A stretch of DNA of 15,107 nt from an uncultured Prevotella sp. (GTDB lineage: Bacteria > Bacteroidota > Bacteroidia > Bacteroidales > Bacteroidaceae). The notes under the pieces are model-generated. The model was not told where the DNA came from. It was given only the letters and a program-made list of their open reading frames with translations, and made no database searches. Where the stretch lies: positions 1-15,107 of the forward strand of contig CALFGU010000173.1 in the NCBI GenBank assembly GCA_937877685.1, written 5' to 3'. Below, piece after piece: positions 6,305 through 12,126 of this stretch; position 1 is the stretch's first letter; each line of letters opens with the position of its first letter. A program made the position numbers and the translations under genes.

Positions 6305-6402
6305 ATTTTTGTCAAATTTTCGTTTTGGCGGGGTTTCTCCCTTTGGGGTATATAATTATACCTTTTCGGGGAGAAACGCCGTGAAATCGCCTAATTTTCG
6401 CC
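6302..6402 (-). repeat. Junction element copy A
   Basis: It starts in the last codons of the ArdC-like gene (GGCGAAAATTAGGCGATTTC, containing the TAG stop) and runs into the HTH leader. Outer stem: CGGGGTTTCTCCC (6329-6341) with GGGAGAAACGCCG (6369-6381), 12 of 13 pairs. Inner stem: GGTATA (6347-6352) with TATACC (6357-6362), perfect. It ends with ACGAAAATTTGACAAAAATA like the other copies, but no start codon follows directly. Confidence 0.75.
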
Positions 6403-7263
6403 CCAAATGAACTCTGCCGCCTTTTCTGCCCGTGAACTTGCCCAAACAATCATCTTCATATCGTTCTTTAATGCCTTAATCCAACTCTGCAAGTATGCCA
6501 CCGAGTTCTTGAAGGTTTTTTCTTCCTCAATCCCGCACCGGGAGCAAAGCATCGCGCTTCCCATCTCTGCCACAAGTTCCTCGCGGGAGTAGTTCTCATC
6601 TCCTAAGAATGCGCCTTCGTTCTCGGTCTTGCGGTTGCACCTATCGGCCTTCATCGTGGAGTGGGTCAGTTCATGAAAGGTCGTGGAATAGTATTCGGAA
6701 ATATTGCTGAACTGCTTTGGCATCGGTACGACCACCTCATCAAACACCGGGGAATAATAAGCGCGGTCGCTGGGTTTGTCGTTATGGAATTTCAACCCCG
6801 TGCGGGCGATATATTTCTCAATAACCTCATCGGCGAAGACATCGTGCTCATCGTTCAAAACCTCCTCACCGGGAACAATCTTGCTCTTGATTCCCTCGGT
6901 CTGCGAAAGATGCCATACATTGTAGTAGCGAAGGATAGGGATGCAGTGAAGTTTCTCCTCCCCGGTTTCTTCATCCTTTGTCTTGAACTCATACTTGGTA
7001 TAGAATACCACGAAGGAGCCCTTTGCCCCTTTCTTGTTTTTCCCGCCGTTGTCTTGAATCTGCTTAAAGGTAAGCCACTCACCAGGTTTGTTCCCCAAGA
7101 GCCACTGGTTAATCTGAGAGTATGCCCTGCGAGTAACATAGGAGATTGCTACATCCTCCCCGGTAGCCTTTGCTCCGTGCCAAGGTTTGCGCCAAGGAAT
7201 GATGCCGTTCTGCATTTGTTCAATGATTCGGTCTGTGACCATTTGGTAAACTTTGTTATCCAT
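6391..7263 (-). CDS. ArdC-like antirestriction protein (ssDNA-binding plus zincin domain)
   Basis: A 290-aa protein with the two-domain layout of ArdC. The N-terminal DUF1738-type domain (about 1-120) shows VTDRIIEQMQNGIIPWRKPW, YSQINQWLL, EWLTFKQIQDNGGKNKKGAKG and YYNVWHLSQTEGI, a fold that binds single-stranded DNA. The C-terminal metallopeptidase-like domain has HELTH at 197-201, with EELVAEMGSAMLC downstream supplying the third ligand. ArdC proteins protect incoming DNA from restriction and have been linked to replication; the peptidase activity is inferred from the motif only. A strong promoter (7325-7355) precedes it, with a 62-bp leader. Length is normal. Its last codons belong to junction element A. 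Confidence 0.88.
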   Translation of the reverse strand: MDNKVYQMVTDRIIEQMQNGIIPWRKPWHGAKATGEDVAISYVTRRAYSQINQWLLGNKPGEWLTFKQIQDNGGKNKKGAKGSFVVFYTKYEFKTKDEETGEEKLHCIPILRYYNVWHLSQTEGIKSKIVPGEEVLNDEHDVFADEVIEKYIARTGLKFHNDKPSDRAYYSPVFDEVVVPMPKQFSNISEYYSTTFHELTHSTMKADRCNRKTENEGAFLGDENYSREELVAEMGSAMLCSRCGIEEEKTFKNSVAYLQSWIKALKNDMKMIVWASSRAEKAAEFIWGEN

Positions 7264-7324
7264 TGCTTTAAAACTTTAATTGTTCTTGGTATCGGCCAAG
7301 TCCGTTTTAATTATTTTGACAATG

Positions 7325-7355
7325 CAAATATAATACAAATTTTTATAACCACAAA
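7325..7355 (-). promoter_or_regulatory. Bacteroidetes promoter TTTG-N19-TATATTTG
   Basis: The minus strand has TTTG (7352-7355), a 19-bp AT-rich spacer and TATATTTG (7325-7332), an exact match to the Bacteroidetes sigma-ABfr consensus with correct spacing. It sits between a terminator (7395-7423) and the ArdC-like gene. The leader holds a small hairpin CTTGG-CCGATA-CCAAG. Confidence 0.88.
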
Positions 7356-7394
7356 ATTTTTTTAACTTTTTGCGAAAAAATTTGCGTTTTTTTA

Positions 7395-7423
7395 CGAAAA
7401 ACGACCGAGGATAACCTCAGTCG
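7395..7423 (-). terminator. Rho-independent terminator
   Basis: A 9-bp stem CGACTGAGG / CCTCGGTCG (7402-7423, one G-T pair) with TTAT loop is followed on the minus strand by TTTTTCGT. It lies 27 bp after the ASCH gene stop and closes the operon before the next promoter. Confidence 0.85.
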
Positions 7424-7449
7424 CCTATAAATTCCGTGATATTTTTTGC

Positions 7450-7857
7450 CTATAATCGTATCAATCTTGGATATTCTGTTACCTCTCCTTTGGGACATAT
7501 ATACTTCCATAACCCTGCACGCCCGCTGATTGGAAACTCTACCACCCTCCGGGGGTCGCTAAATACCCACCGATACAATCCATCCTCTGTCGTTTCGACG
7601 AAATCAAGATGCACAAGCCCGCGCATCTGTCCGGGTGGGTGTGTCTGTGGGTGCTTGCTCGCGCCAGAACATATTAGTATGTCCCCGCGATAGTCCGTAC
7701 TGAAATCAAGGTCTATCGAATACTTGCAAGCCGCCCAACTCCCGTCCTTCCGCATGACAACCGGGGTAACAAGATAATCGGCATCCGGCTGGGGGATTGT
7801 CAATGCCATCCAACAATCGTGTACGGACTTGTCATAGTCTTTCACTCGGAACTGCAT
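7450..7857 (-). CDS. ASCH (PUA-like) domain protein, ~135 aa
   Basis: The N-terminal half has ALTIPQPDADYL (about 18-29), which matches the family's strand-loop S/T-I-x-Q-P-W/D-A signature, then DYRGDILICSGASKHP (about 56-71), the YRG-x-I-L-I-h motif of ASCH/EVE domains. The C-terminal YRWVFSDPRRVVEFPISGRAGLWKY is also typical. These domains bind nucleic acids or nucleotides, some reading modified bases. Here that would fit with the ParB-glycosyltransferase pair, but the link is inferred. ATG at 7857 is chosen; a TTG at 7866 overlapping the SSB stop would add three residues. It is the last gene before a terminator. Confidence 0.78.
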   Translation of the reverse strand: MQFRVKDYDKSVHDCWMALTIPQPDADYLVTPVVMRKDGSWAACKYSIDLDFSTDYRGDILICSGASKHPQTHPPGQMRGLVHLDFVETTEDGLYRWVFSDPRRVVEFPISGRAGLWKYICPKGEVTEYPRLIRL

Positions 7858-7862
7858 TTCAA

Positions 7863-8246
7863 TCAAAGATTAAATGCCGGAGGGAGGTCGTCATCATCGT
7901 TGTATGTCTTTTCCCCGCTTTTCTTGCAGAGTTCGATTTCATCCGCGTTGACTTCATACACCTCTTTCTCAACTCCATCCTTATTTATGTACTTACGGCT
8001 TTCATACTTGCCGATAATAAGCAACGGGTCGCCCTTCTCAACATATTTCCCGACAAGGGTAACAAGCCCCGGCCTCCGTACTATTACGGTATGCCAAGTA
8101 GTCCGCTCCGCAATCTCTTTCCCATCCTTTGTCTTGAATCCCCTCTCTGTTGTTGCAAGTGTGAAACGAGCGATAGAGCCGCCATCTTTGAAGTCATAGA
8201 CCTCCGGGGTGTGGCCGACATTCCCTTTCAAAATAACTTTATTCAT
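7863..8246 (-). CDS. ssb: Single-stranded DNA-binding protein
   Basis: A 127-aa OB-fold protein. It has MNKVILKGNVGHTPEVYDF at the start, ARFTLATTERGFKTKDG, TTWHTVIVRRPG, and VGKYVEKGDPLLIIGKYESRKY, all standard SSB blocks. The acidic tail ends DDDDLPPAFNL: the usual D-D-D-I-P-F tip, which recruits partners, is present but extended by AFNL. It coats ssDNA during phage replication and recombination. The start overlaps the HNH gene end by 8 bp, preceded by AAAGGAAG; the stop touches the ASCH gene. It is slightly shorter than chromosomal Bacteroidetes SSBs. Confidence 0.95.
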   Translation of the reverse strand: MNKVILKGNVGHTPEVYDFKDGGSIARFTLATTERGFKTKDGKEIAERTTWHTVIVRRPGLVTLVGKYVEKGDPLLIIGKYESRKYINKDGVEKEVYEVNADEIELCKKSGEKTYNDDDDLPPAFNL

Positions 8247-8613
8247 CTTCCTTTGTGTTAATATAATACTCTTTCTTCAATCGTTCTGCGCGGGCTTTAT
8301 TCCCCTCATAGATACGCATCCCCTCACGATAGCCGTTCTCCCATCTGTTATGACAAGACAAGCATAATATATTTATATTTCGCGGGTCGTGCGCCAAATC
8401 CGGGTGCGCCCCTCTTGTAAGTATGTGTGAAACGTGAACTGCGGAATACCAATGGAGTGGTCGCATACATTCTTCGCAGTAGTGTGGCTTCATCTTCCAG
8501 CACCAGCGATAGAATCTTTCGTTTTCCTCCGGCGTGTGCCCCGTGCCGAATAGCGCGTGCTGAATCTCCACCCGCTCCTTATGAGGCAACGACCATCCAA
8601 GCAATCCGTCCAT
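8239..8613 (-). CDS. HNH endonuclease, 124 aa
   Basis: The C-terminal half is an HNH nuclease with structural zinc: CEEC (46-49) and CLSC (84-87) supply the four cysteines; HVSH (60-63) gives the first catalytic histidine, N-I-N near 79-81 the asparagine, and the H after CLSC (88) the last histidine. The layout C..C-H-N-C..C-H is complete, so the enzyme should be active. The N-terminal 40 residues (GWSLPHKERVEIQHALFG...) are unassigned. Location between a 148-aa unknown and SSB fits a recombination or host-DNA nuclease rather than the packaging-linked HNH. ATG 8613 lies 1 nt after the upstream TAG; a TTG at 8625 is also open. Confidence 0.88.
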   Translation of the reverse strand: MDGLLGWSLPHKERVEIQHALFGTGHTPEENERFYRWCWKMKPHYCEECMRPLHWYSAVHVSHILTRGAHPDLAHDPRNINILCLSCHNRWENGYREGMRIYEGNKARAERLKKEYYINTKEDE

Positions 8614-8614
8614 C

Positions 8615-9061
8615 CTATTCCCCAAAGATTTTCAGTTGGGCGCACTTGCCCTCATAGATATACAGATACACCTCCGTTTCGATGTCGTAGAAATCCGCGT
8701 CAATGTTATTCTCCTCCGATGACTGAATCTTCGGCGTATTAGCGCAGTATATCCCAAGCGGTGAGTGAATCGCCGCCGTGATAGTGACCGCGCTCCCCTG
8801 CGTGGCGACACCTTTGACATCTACCTTCGATTGGTCTATGAAGTCTTGTATCTCGCTCGGCTCTGCGAAATCCAACCATCCGAGGGCTTCCGGGAGGTAT
8901 GCGGTAAATCTCCTCCTGCAAGCGAGAAGGTCGGGATGGACTGGCTCTTGTGTCTTTGCCACATATTCAATCACTCCATCCGGTATGTTAACTGTGTACG
9001 ACACCTCAATCCCCGATGCGGGGAACTTAATCTTTGATAAATGAAATTGTTTTCTCTCCAT
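8615..9061 (-). CDS. Hypothetical protein, 148 aa
   Basis: Soluble protein with an N-terminal beta pattern (FHLSKIKFPASGIEVSYTV), central VHPDLLACRRRFTAYLPEALGW, and a C-terminal beta-rich part ending YLYIYEGKCAQLKIFGE. The sequence VKGVATQGSAVTITAAIHSP in the middle looks like a strand-turn-strand unit. It has no metal motif or membrane span. The order strand-rich N-terminus, acidic linker, strand-rich end is that of a small nucleic-acid- or protein-binding fold, but no family is named. The start overlaps the upstream stop (TAATG) and the stop is 1 bp before the HNH ATG, so it is embedded in the SSB operon. Confidence 0.72.
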   Translation of the reverse strand: MERKQFHLSKIKFPASGIEVSYTVNIPDGVIEYVAKTQEPVHPDLLACRRRFTAYLPEALGWLDFAEPSEIQDFIDQSKVDVKGVATQGSAVTITAAIHSPLGIYCANTPKIQSSEENNIDADFYDIETEVYLYIYEGKCAQLKIFGE

Positions 9062-9252
9062 TATGATAGGTTTTTCGGTGGAACTTGCTTCATATTTGCG
9101 AACGCGATGTCAACCATCGTTTGGATGTCATCCCATATCGCCTTCTCCGGCTCTTTGTCTGATTCCTTCTTGATATGCTCAACGTACTTGTGCAAATAGT
9201 CGCGGACATACGAGATAGGAAAGTGCATTTTGATTGGTTTGTCCTTTGCCAT
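9061..9252 (-). CDS. Hypothetical protein, ~63 aa
   Basis: From ATG 9252 the protein is MAKDKPIKMHFPISYVRDYL..., a short strand followed by two amphipathic helices (YVEHIKKESDKEPEKAIWDD and IQTMVDIAFANMKQV). A longer version with GTG at 9294 adds 14 residues, but those codons lie inside junction element B, whose other copies end directly before an ATG at exactly this place, so 9252 is preferred. Function unknown. The stop overlaps the start of the 148-aa gene. Confidence 0.6.
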   Translation of the reverse strand: MAKDKPIKMHFPISYVRDYLHKYVEHIKKESDKEPEKAIWDDIQTMVDIAFANMKQVPPKNLS

Positions 9253-9352
9253 AGTTAATTTCTCAAAATTTTCGATTCTACGGGGTTTTGCCACTTGGGT
9301 AATATAATTTATCCTTCAAGGGGAGAAACGCCGAGATTCGGCTTCTTTTTGC
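9253..9352 (-). repeat. Junction element copy B (partly coding)
   Basis: This copy begins inside the 101-aa gene (GGGCAAAAAGAAGCCGAATC) and ends at ATG 9252. Outer arms: CGGGGTTTTGCC (9281-9292) against GGGGAGAAACGCCG (9320-9333), paired with two mismatched positions; inner arms GGATAA / TTACC. Where copies A, C and D have a stop codon (AAAATAAG or AAAATTAG), B has AAAAAGAAG, so the upstream gene reads 12 codons into the element. Confidence 0.7.
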
Positions 9353-9614
9353 CCTTCTTCGGCTTTATATTCGGGAGGACTGGCTCTGCATCCACAATCC
9401 GAAGGCTCGGCCATCCCTTTTCGTATTTGTGAGGGTTATCCGATGGGAGGTACATCCCGAGGGTGGAATAGTGCCCGTCCACATACACGGACAGACGCAC
9501 ATAACTCGCGCCTCCAAGCACCTCCTCGCGGGCGATATTCATAGCCCTCTCCATCGTGGTTTCGATGGTGCGGCTTTTCACCCCGTCATAAAGATTGAAT
9601 TTCATTCTGTTCAT
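9309..9614 (-). CDS. Hypothetical protein with repeat-encoded C-terminus, 101 aa
   Basis: Residues 1-85 look like a small alpha/beta protein: MKFNLYDGVKSRTIETTMERA (start), EEVLGGASYVRLSVYVDGHYSTLGMYLP, then WPSLRIVDAEPVLP. A basic stretch KPKKGKKK and the tail PNLGVSPLEG follow. The tail is encoded by junction element B, which in other copies carries a stop codon near this point, so it looks like a read-through extension. A second start (codon 4, 9605) is possible. It overlaps the upstream gene by 4 bp (ATGA). No family recognised. Confidence 0.68.
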   Translation of the reverse strand: MNRMKFNLYDGVKSRTIETTMERAMNIAREEVLGGASYVRLSVYVDGHYSTLGMYLPSDNPHKYEKGWPSLRIVDAEPVLPNIKPKKGKKKPNLGVSPLEG

Positions 9615-10006
9615 ATTATTTGTGGGTCTTCGATATAACTATCAAGATTCTCTGCGGCATATTGTTTCAGCCATTCGATAAAGTCCATTATCTGCGACAT
9701 CGGGGCTTGTCTTATATCTTGGTCGGGGTTATGGAATCCGGGGAAATTGTCCCATAGGAACGCGCTCAGTTCCTTCTCTGTTATCCTTACGCCTTTTTTG
9801 TAGAACGCCTCCCGTAACGTGGGCAGGATATAACCGAAATAATATCCGAACATCGCTGGCGTTGAGTGCCTTTCCAATGCCTCAATCTTTATGATTGCCC
9901 GCTCTCCGGGATGCTCCCTGCAAAACTGCTCAACCCTATCCATCGGGAGTCGCAGTTTCCCATCATCCCCGATGACACCGCTTTCGACTATAAGGGTCGG
10001 CTTCAT
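9611..10006 (-). CDS. Conserved phage-type hypothetical protein, 131 aa
   Basis: The N-terminus is beta-rich (TLIVESGVIGDDGKLRLPMDRV), followed by ERAIIKIEALERHSTPAMFGYYFGYILPTLREAF, KKGVRITEKELSAFLWDNF, and a C-terminal FIEWLKQYAAENLDSYIEDP. This C-terminal signature recurs in proteins of Bacteroidales phages near SSB and replication genes (recall, not a search). The arrangement resembles small NinB/Orf-type recombination accessories, but similarity is too weak to name it. The start overlaps the two-helix membrane gene by 4 bp. Confidence 0.7.
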   Translation of the reverse strand: MKPTLIVESGVIGDDGKLRLPMDRVEQFCREHPGERAIIKIEALERHSTPAMFGYYFGYILPTLREAFYKKGVRITEKELSAFLWDNFPGFHNPDQDIRQAPMSQIMDFIEWLKQYAAENLDSYIEDPQII

Positions 10007-10212
10007 TTCTTACGGGTGACAAGGGATTTGATTACCCCATACAGAAAGGCGATGAAGATAAATGGCCCGAACACAAGGGAAATAACCCAAGTGATAAGGA
10101 TAGTCCAAAACTCCCTCTGACTATCCGGGGCTTTCGTGCCGAAATACCAAAACACAAGCACCGATACGACAAGCGCGTACACGGATAAAACAATAATCCA
10201 AGTTAATGACAT
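10003..10212 (-). CDS. Two-helix membrane protein, 69 aa
   Basis: Two transmembrane spans: WIIVLSVYALVVSVLVFWYF (about 5-24) and ILITWVISLVFGPFIFIAFL (about 38-57). The loop between them (GTKAPDSQREFWT) is short and polar and the C-terminus is basic (KSLVTRKK), so both ends are probably cytoplasmic. No family is recognised. It is one of four very small membrane proteins in the window. ATG 10212 follows the upstream TAG by 2 bp. Confidence 0.68.
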   Translation of the reverse strand: MSLTWIIVLSVYALVVSVLVFWYFGTKAPDSQREFWTILITWVISLVFGPFIFIAFLYGVIKSLVTRKK

Positions 10213-10214
10213 TA

Positions 10215-10622
10215 CTATACGACTTTTGAATCCTTAAAAAAATATGACCTCATTTCCGGGAACTCCAAAATGACAAGGTTGGCGATTGTAAGGTTGTATG
10301 CCTGCATACCTAACTGACGCACATACTCGCGTACACTCGCGGGCAAGATGCTCGTTTTGCCAATTACTTGGATAAACTCATCGCGCCACCGCTCGGAACT
10401 CCAATCAAGAGTCTTGTCTATCGCGTGCGCGGGTGCGTGCATCTTACCGCCTCCGAACTGCATTGCGTGATTGAGCGCAATCTGCCGTTCCTCTCTCTGT
10501 ACTCTTACATACGCCTCCAAATTATCAAGGAATCCCGGTAACATACAGACATCCGCGACGGACTTACCGCTCAATGCCTTGCAGGAGCGAATCTTCTCAA
10601 TCGGTGTTAGTTTTTTCTTCAT
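10215..10622 (-). CDS. Hypothetical protein, 135 aa
   Basis: Predicted mostly helical and charged (MKKKLTPIEKIRSCKALSG, NLEAYVRVQREERQIALNHA, SSERWRDEFIQVIGKTSILP, REYVRQLGMQAYNLTIANL). A glycine-histidine segment QFGGGKMHAPAHA sits in the middle. No motif suggests catalysis. ATG 10622 has the recurrent AAGCG-ATG context and lies 13 bp after the 35-aa gene stop. Function unknown. Confidence 0.68.
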   Translation of the reverse strand: MKKKLTPIEKIRSCKALSGKSVADVCMLPGFLDNLEAYVRVQREERQIALNHAMQFGGGKMHAPAHAIDKTLDWSSERWRDEFIQVIGKTSILPASVREYVRQLGMQAYNLTIANLVILEFPEMRSYFFKDSKVV

Positions 10623-10635
10623 CGCTTAACAAACC

Positions 10636-10743
10636 TTAATCGCGTAGGTACTCAATTATCCACTTCCCTGCAATCTTAATTCCCCAGCGGATTCCGATTG
10701 CAATCCCAAAGAGTACCGACAAGATATATAATAATAATTCCAT
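10636..10743 (-). CDS. Single-span membrane miniprotein, 35 aa
   Basis: ATG at 10743 starts 2 nt beyond the end of the tRNA-like gene, and TAA is at 10636. The peptide MELLLYILSVLFGIAIGIRW is a transmembrane helix, followed by GIKIAGKWIIEYLRD, an amphipathic basic segment. There is no SD, and its leader would be the tRNA-like sequence itself, so translation may need processing at the tRNA 3' end. Layout is like the 32-aa protein at 5807-5905. Confidence 0.5.
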   Translation of the reverse strand: MELLLYILSVLFGIAIGIRWGIKIAGKWIIEYLRD

Positions 10744-10745
10744 TG

Positions 10746-10844
10746 TGTCCGGGGCAGGATTCGAACCTGCATCCTCGCATCGCAGTAGAGCGCACTGAAA
10801 CATACTTCCGCGAATTGATGTTCATACCATTATACCACCCGAAC
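10746..10844 (-). tRNA. Atypical 99-nt tRNA-like gene, anticodon unassigned
   Basis: Clear parts: a 7-bp acceptor stem GTTCGGG / CCCGGAC (one G-T pair) with discriminator A (10746); TG at positions 8-9; a D-loop AATGGTA; and a perfect T arm GCAGG-TTCGAAT-CCTGC. No CCA is encoded (the following bases are CA-ATG). The D stem is poor. Between D and T arms there are 49 nt, about 26 more than a normal tRNA and too many for a usual long variable arm. CATC...GATG could be the anticodon stem closing a loop of about 35 nt, as if sequence had been inserted in the anticodon loop. Alternatives are a decayed tRNA pseudogene or a tRNA-like processing or attachment element. Confidence 0.6.
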
Positions 10845-11218
10845 ATTCCCCGTCTTTCCGGGGTGTCAGATTAAAACAAGATTATATAGTCCGCCTCACG
10901 GCGTTTTGAGTTCATCGCTGGATGCCCCGAAAGACATCCAGCCCACCCAACGCAAATCGTGGACGGGCTGAAAAATGATTGAAACGAACTGAAAAATTAT
11001 GAAAGGTTAACCTTCCCGTCCCCTAATATACCAATGGGTCGGGATGGGAGCAACGGCCACAATCGCTCCCATCCAAGCGCGGCTGCTCATGCGCTATTCG
11101 ACCCCAAAATCTCAAAGAACAAAACGGAGGGCAGGATGGAGAAACCCGCCCCCCGACCAACACAAGCAATGGAATTTCTCCATTACAAAGGTACGACATC
11201 AATCTCAATCTTTGCCAT
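10845..11218 (-). ncRNA. Hairpin-rich non-coding leader of the tRNA-like gene
   Basis: About 374 bp without a convincing ORF. It carries a promoter box (11186-11193) and several inverted repeats: AATGGA/TCCATT (11168-11184 region), a perfect 10-bp GGATGGGAGC/GCTCCCATCC (11042-11074), 8-bp GCTGGATG/CATCCAGC (10917-10942), CGCC-TCAC-GGCG (about 10902-10913) and CCCCG/CGGGG (10848-10863) next to the tRNA 5' end. A transcript from ~11179 would run through all of these into the tRNA-like gene. It could be a structured RNA, a replication origin or an attachment region; the sequence alone does not decide. Confidence 0.4.
11186..11193 (-). promoter_or_regulatory. Promoter -7 box TACCTTTG
   Basis: Exact TAnnTTTG match, identical to the box before the ParB-like gene, 26 bp after the 64-aa gene stop. 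No good TTTG -33 box is seen at 19-21 bp. A perfect 6-bp inverted repeat (AATGGA/TCCATT) lies just downstream at the expected start of transcription and may be an operator or 5' hairpin. Confidence 0.5.
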
Positions 11219-11413
11219 TTATTTTGAAAATAGGCGTAACTGATTACTCCATACCCTTGACGACCATTCCACCTCCCCGGCTTGTAGTGCGGAGAAGAAC
11301 GCGCTATCTGTCGGCTTGTGGTCTCCGACACGATAGGCGTGTTTGTACTTGTCCCTGCGACTATACACCACCAAACCGCAGTCAGTCTGTTTAAGATACC
11401 CTCTTACTTTCAT
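11219..11413 (-). CDS. Hypothetical protein, 64 aa
   Basis: Basic small protein: MKVRGYLKQTDCGLVVYSRR begins with two beta strands, then DKYKHAYRVGDHKPTDSAFF and a C-terminal QAGEVEWSSRVWSNQLRLFSK. The context AACAAAGAGCG-ATG matches that of the HTH gene at 6187. The leader between junction element C and this start contains a 9-bp stem. No family is recognised. A frame on the same strand overlapping its C-terminal half is judged a shadow. Confidence 0.62.
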   Translation of the reverse strand: MKVRGYLKQTDCGLVVYSRRDKYKHAYRVGDHKPTDSAFFSALQAGEVEWSSRVWSNQLRLFSK

Positions 11414-11429
11414 CGCTCTTTGTTTTAAT

Positions 11430-11486
11430 GGGGACGGGATGCTTGGGCTTGAAAATGCACGTTATACATATATTCACCCCGCCCCC
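11430..11486 (-). promoter_or_regulatory. Leader stem GGGGGCGGG / CCCGTCCCC
   Basis: Arms at 11478-11486 and 11430-11438 pair over 9 bp (one G-T), enclosing 39 nt. It lies between junction element C and the 64-aa gene, just as the 8-bp repeat lies between element A and the HTH gene. The loop holds a 14-codon ORF starting at ATATATG, which could be a leader peptide but is too short to trust. Confidence 0.4.
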
Positions 11487-11490
11487 GAAA

Positions 11491-11594
11491 GTTAATTTAT
11501 GGAAATTTTGCGTTTAACGGGGTTTTGTCCCCTCGGTAATATAATTTTATCATCTCAACAACGAAACGCCGGGAAATCGGCCTTATTTTGCGTC
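11491..11594 (-). repeat. Junction element copy C
   Basis: It starts at the end of the RuvC-like gene (GACGCAAAATAAGGCCGATT, including TAA) and ends in CGCAAAATTTCCATAAATTA. Outer arms CGGGGTTTTGT (11518-11528) with ACGAAACGCCG (11561-11571); inner core GATAAAATTATATTACC. The same arm position (fourth base) is unpaired in copies A, B and C, so the mismatch is itself conserved. Confidence 0.72.
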
Positions 11595-12125
11595 AAATAG
11601 ACTATTGTGCATCTTGCTCGGAATATTTGCGACAACCCAATTAAGGTCATTGGCAAGTTGTACCCTTCCGAAGTGCATAATCAAGAGCGCATCCGCGTTC
11701 CATAGTGTAACCTTATTTCCGGGATAGAGTTTCCCCGCTATATCTCTGTATCTGCGCTTGCGCTCTGTCTTCTCCTCACGAAGCCCGCGAACGCGAAGCC
11801 CAAGTTTATTCTCCCACGAAAGGGGATGCACCATCGCAAAGGGAATCCCGCACATCTCCAAGACCGTCCTCAGTTGCGCGTAGTTCTGCAATAGTTTCTG
11901 TATTCCGAACACCTTTCCGGGCGTTTCGGTGTCCGAGCGGTGCAAATTGAGTTTTTCAAGGAACGCAATCGGCTTGTAATTCTCTGTATAGTAATTCAAC
12001 ACTTCCGCAAGTTCCTCGGTATCCTCCGGCATACGAATTGTCCGTACCATCCCGTCCTCCTTTGTATAGATTGCTATCCCGCCCTGCTTGCCGGGGTCAA
12101 TCCCAATCACGCAATCAATTAGCAT
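11583..12125 (-). CDS. RuvC-like Holliday junction resolvase, 180 aa
   Basis: RNase H-fold nuclease. The first strand VIGIDPGKQGGIAIY carries D10; FLEKLNLHRSD gives E57; and LWNADALLIMHFG near the end gives D145. The order D-E-D with the G-I-D-P-G start is the RuvC signature, and HPLSWENKLGL with the basic REEKTERKRRYRD helix fits the family's DNA-binding part. It resolves branched recombination or replication intermediates. ATG 12125 follows the upstream TGA by 1 nt; a longer start at 12155 overlaps the upstream gene by 29 bp and adds ten unlikely residues. The gene ends inside junction element C. Confidence 0.88.
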   Translation of the reverse strand: MLIDCVIGIDPGKQGGIAIYTKEDGMVRTIRMPEDTEELAEVLNYYTENYKPIAFLEKLNLHRSDTETPGKVFGIQKLLQNYAQLRTVLEMCGIPFAMVHPLSWENKLGLRVRGLREEKTERKRRYRDIAGKLYPGNKVTLWNADALLIMHFGRVQLANDLNWVVANIPSKMHNSLFDAK

Positions 12126-12126
12126 A

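Noticed and set aside
6661..7365. 234-codon plus-strand ORF
   Set aside because: Lies opposite the ArdC-like gene, whose HELTH and DUF1738 motifs are convincing; the plus-strand product has no recognisable domain and crosses the promoter.
7797..8261. 154-codon plus-strand ORF
   Set aside because: Opposite ssb and the ASCH gene; ssb is certain, and the antisense frame has no domain.
11023..11331. 102-codon minus-strand ORF overlapping the 64-aa gene
   Set aside because: Its first third is the shadow of the 64-aa gene and the rest passes through the promoter and the 10-bp hairpin; composition (Cys, Pro, Arg rich) is not protein-like.
11430..11486. 14-codon leader ORF inside the 9-bp stem
   Set aside because: Too short to support without conservation; mentioned only within the leader entry.
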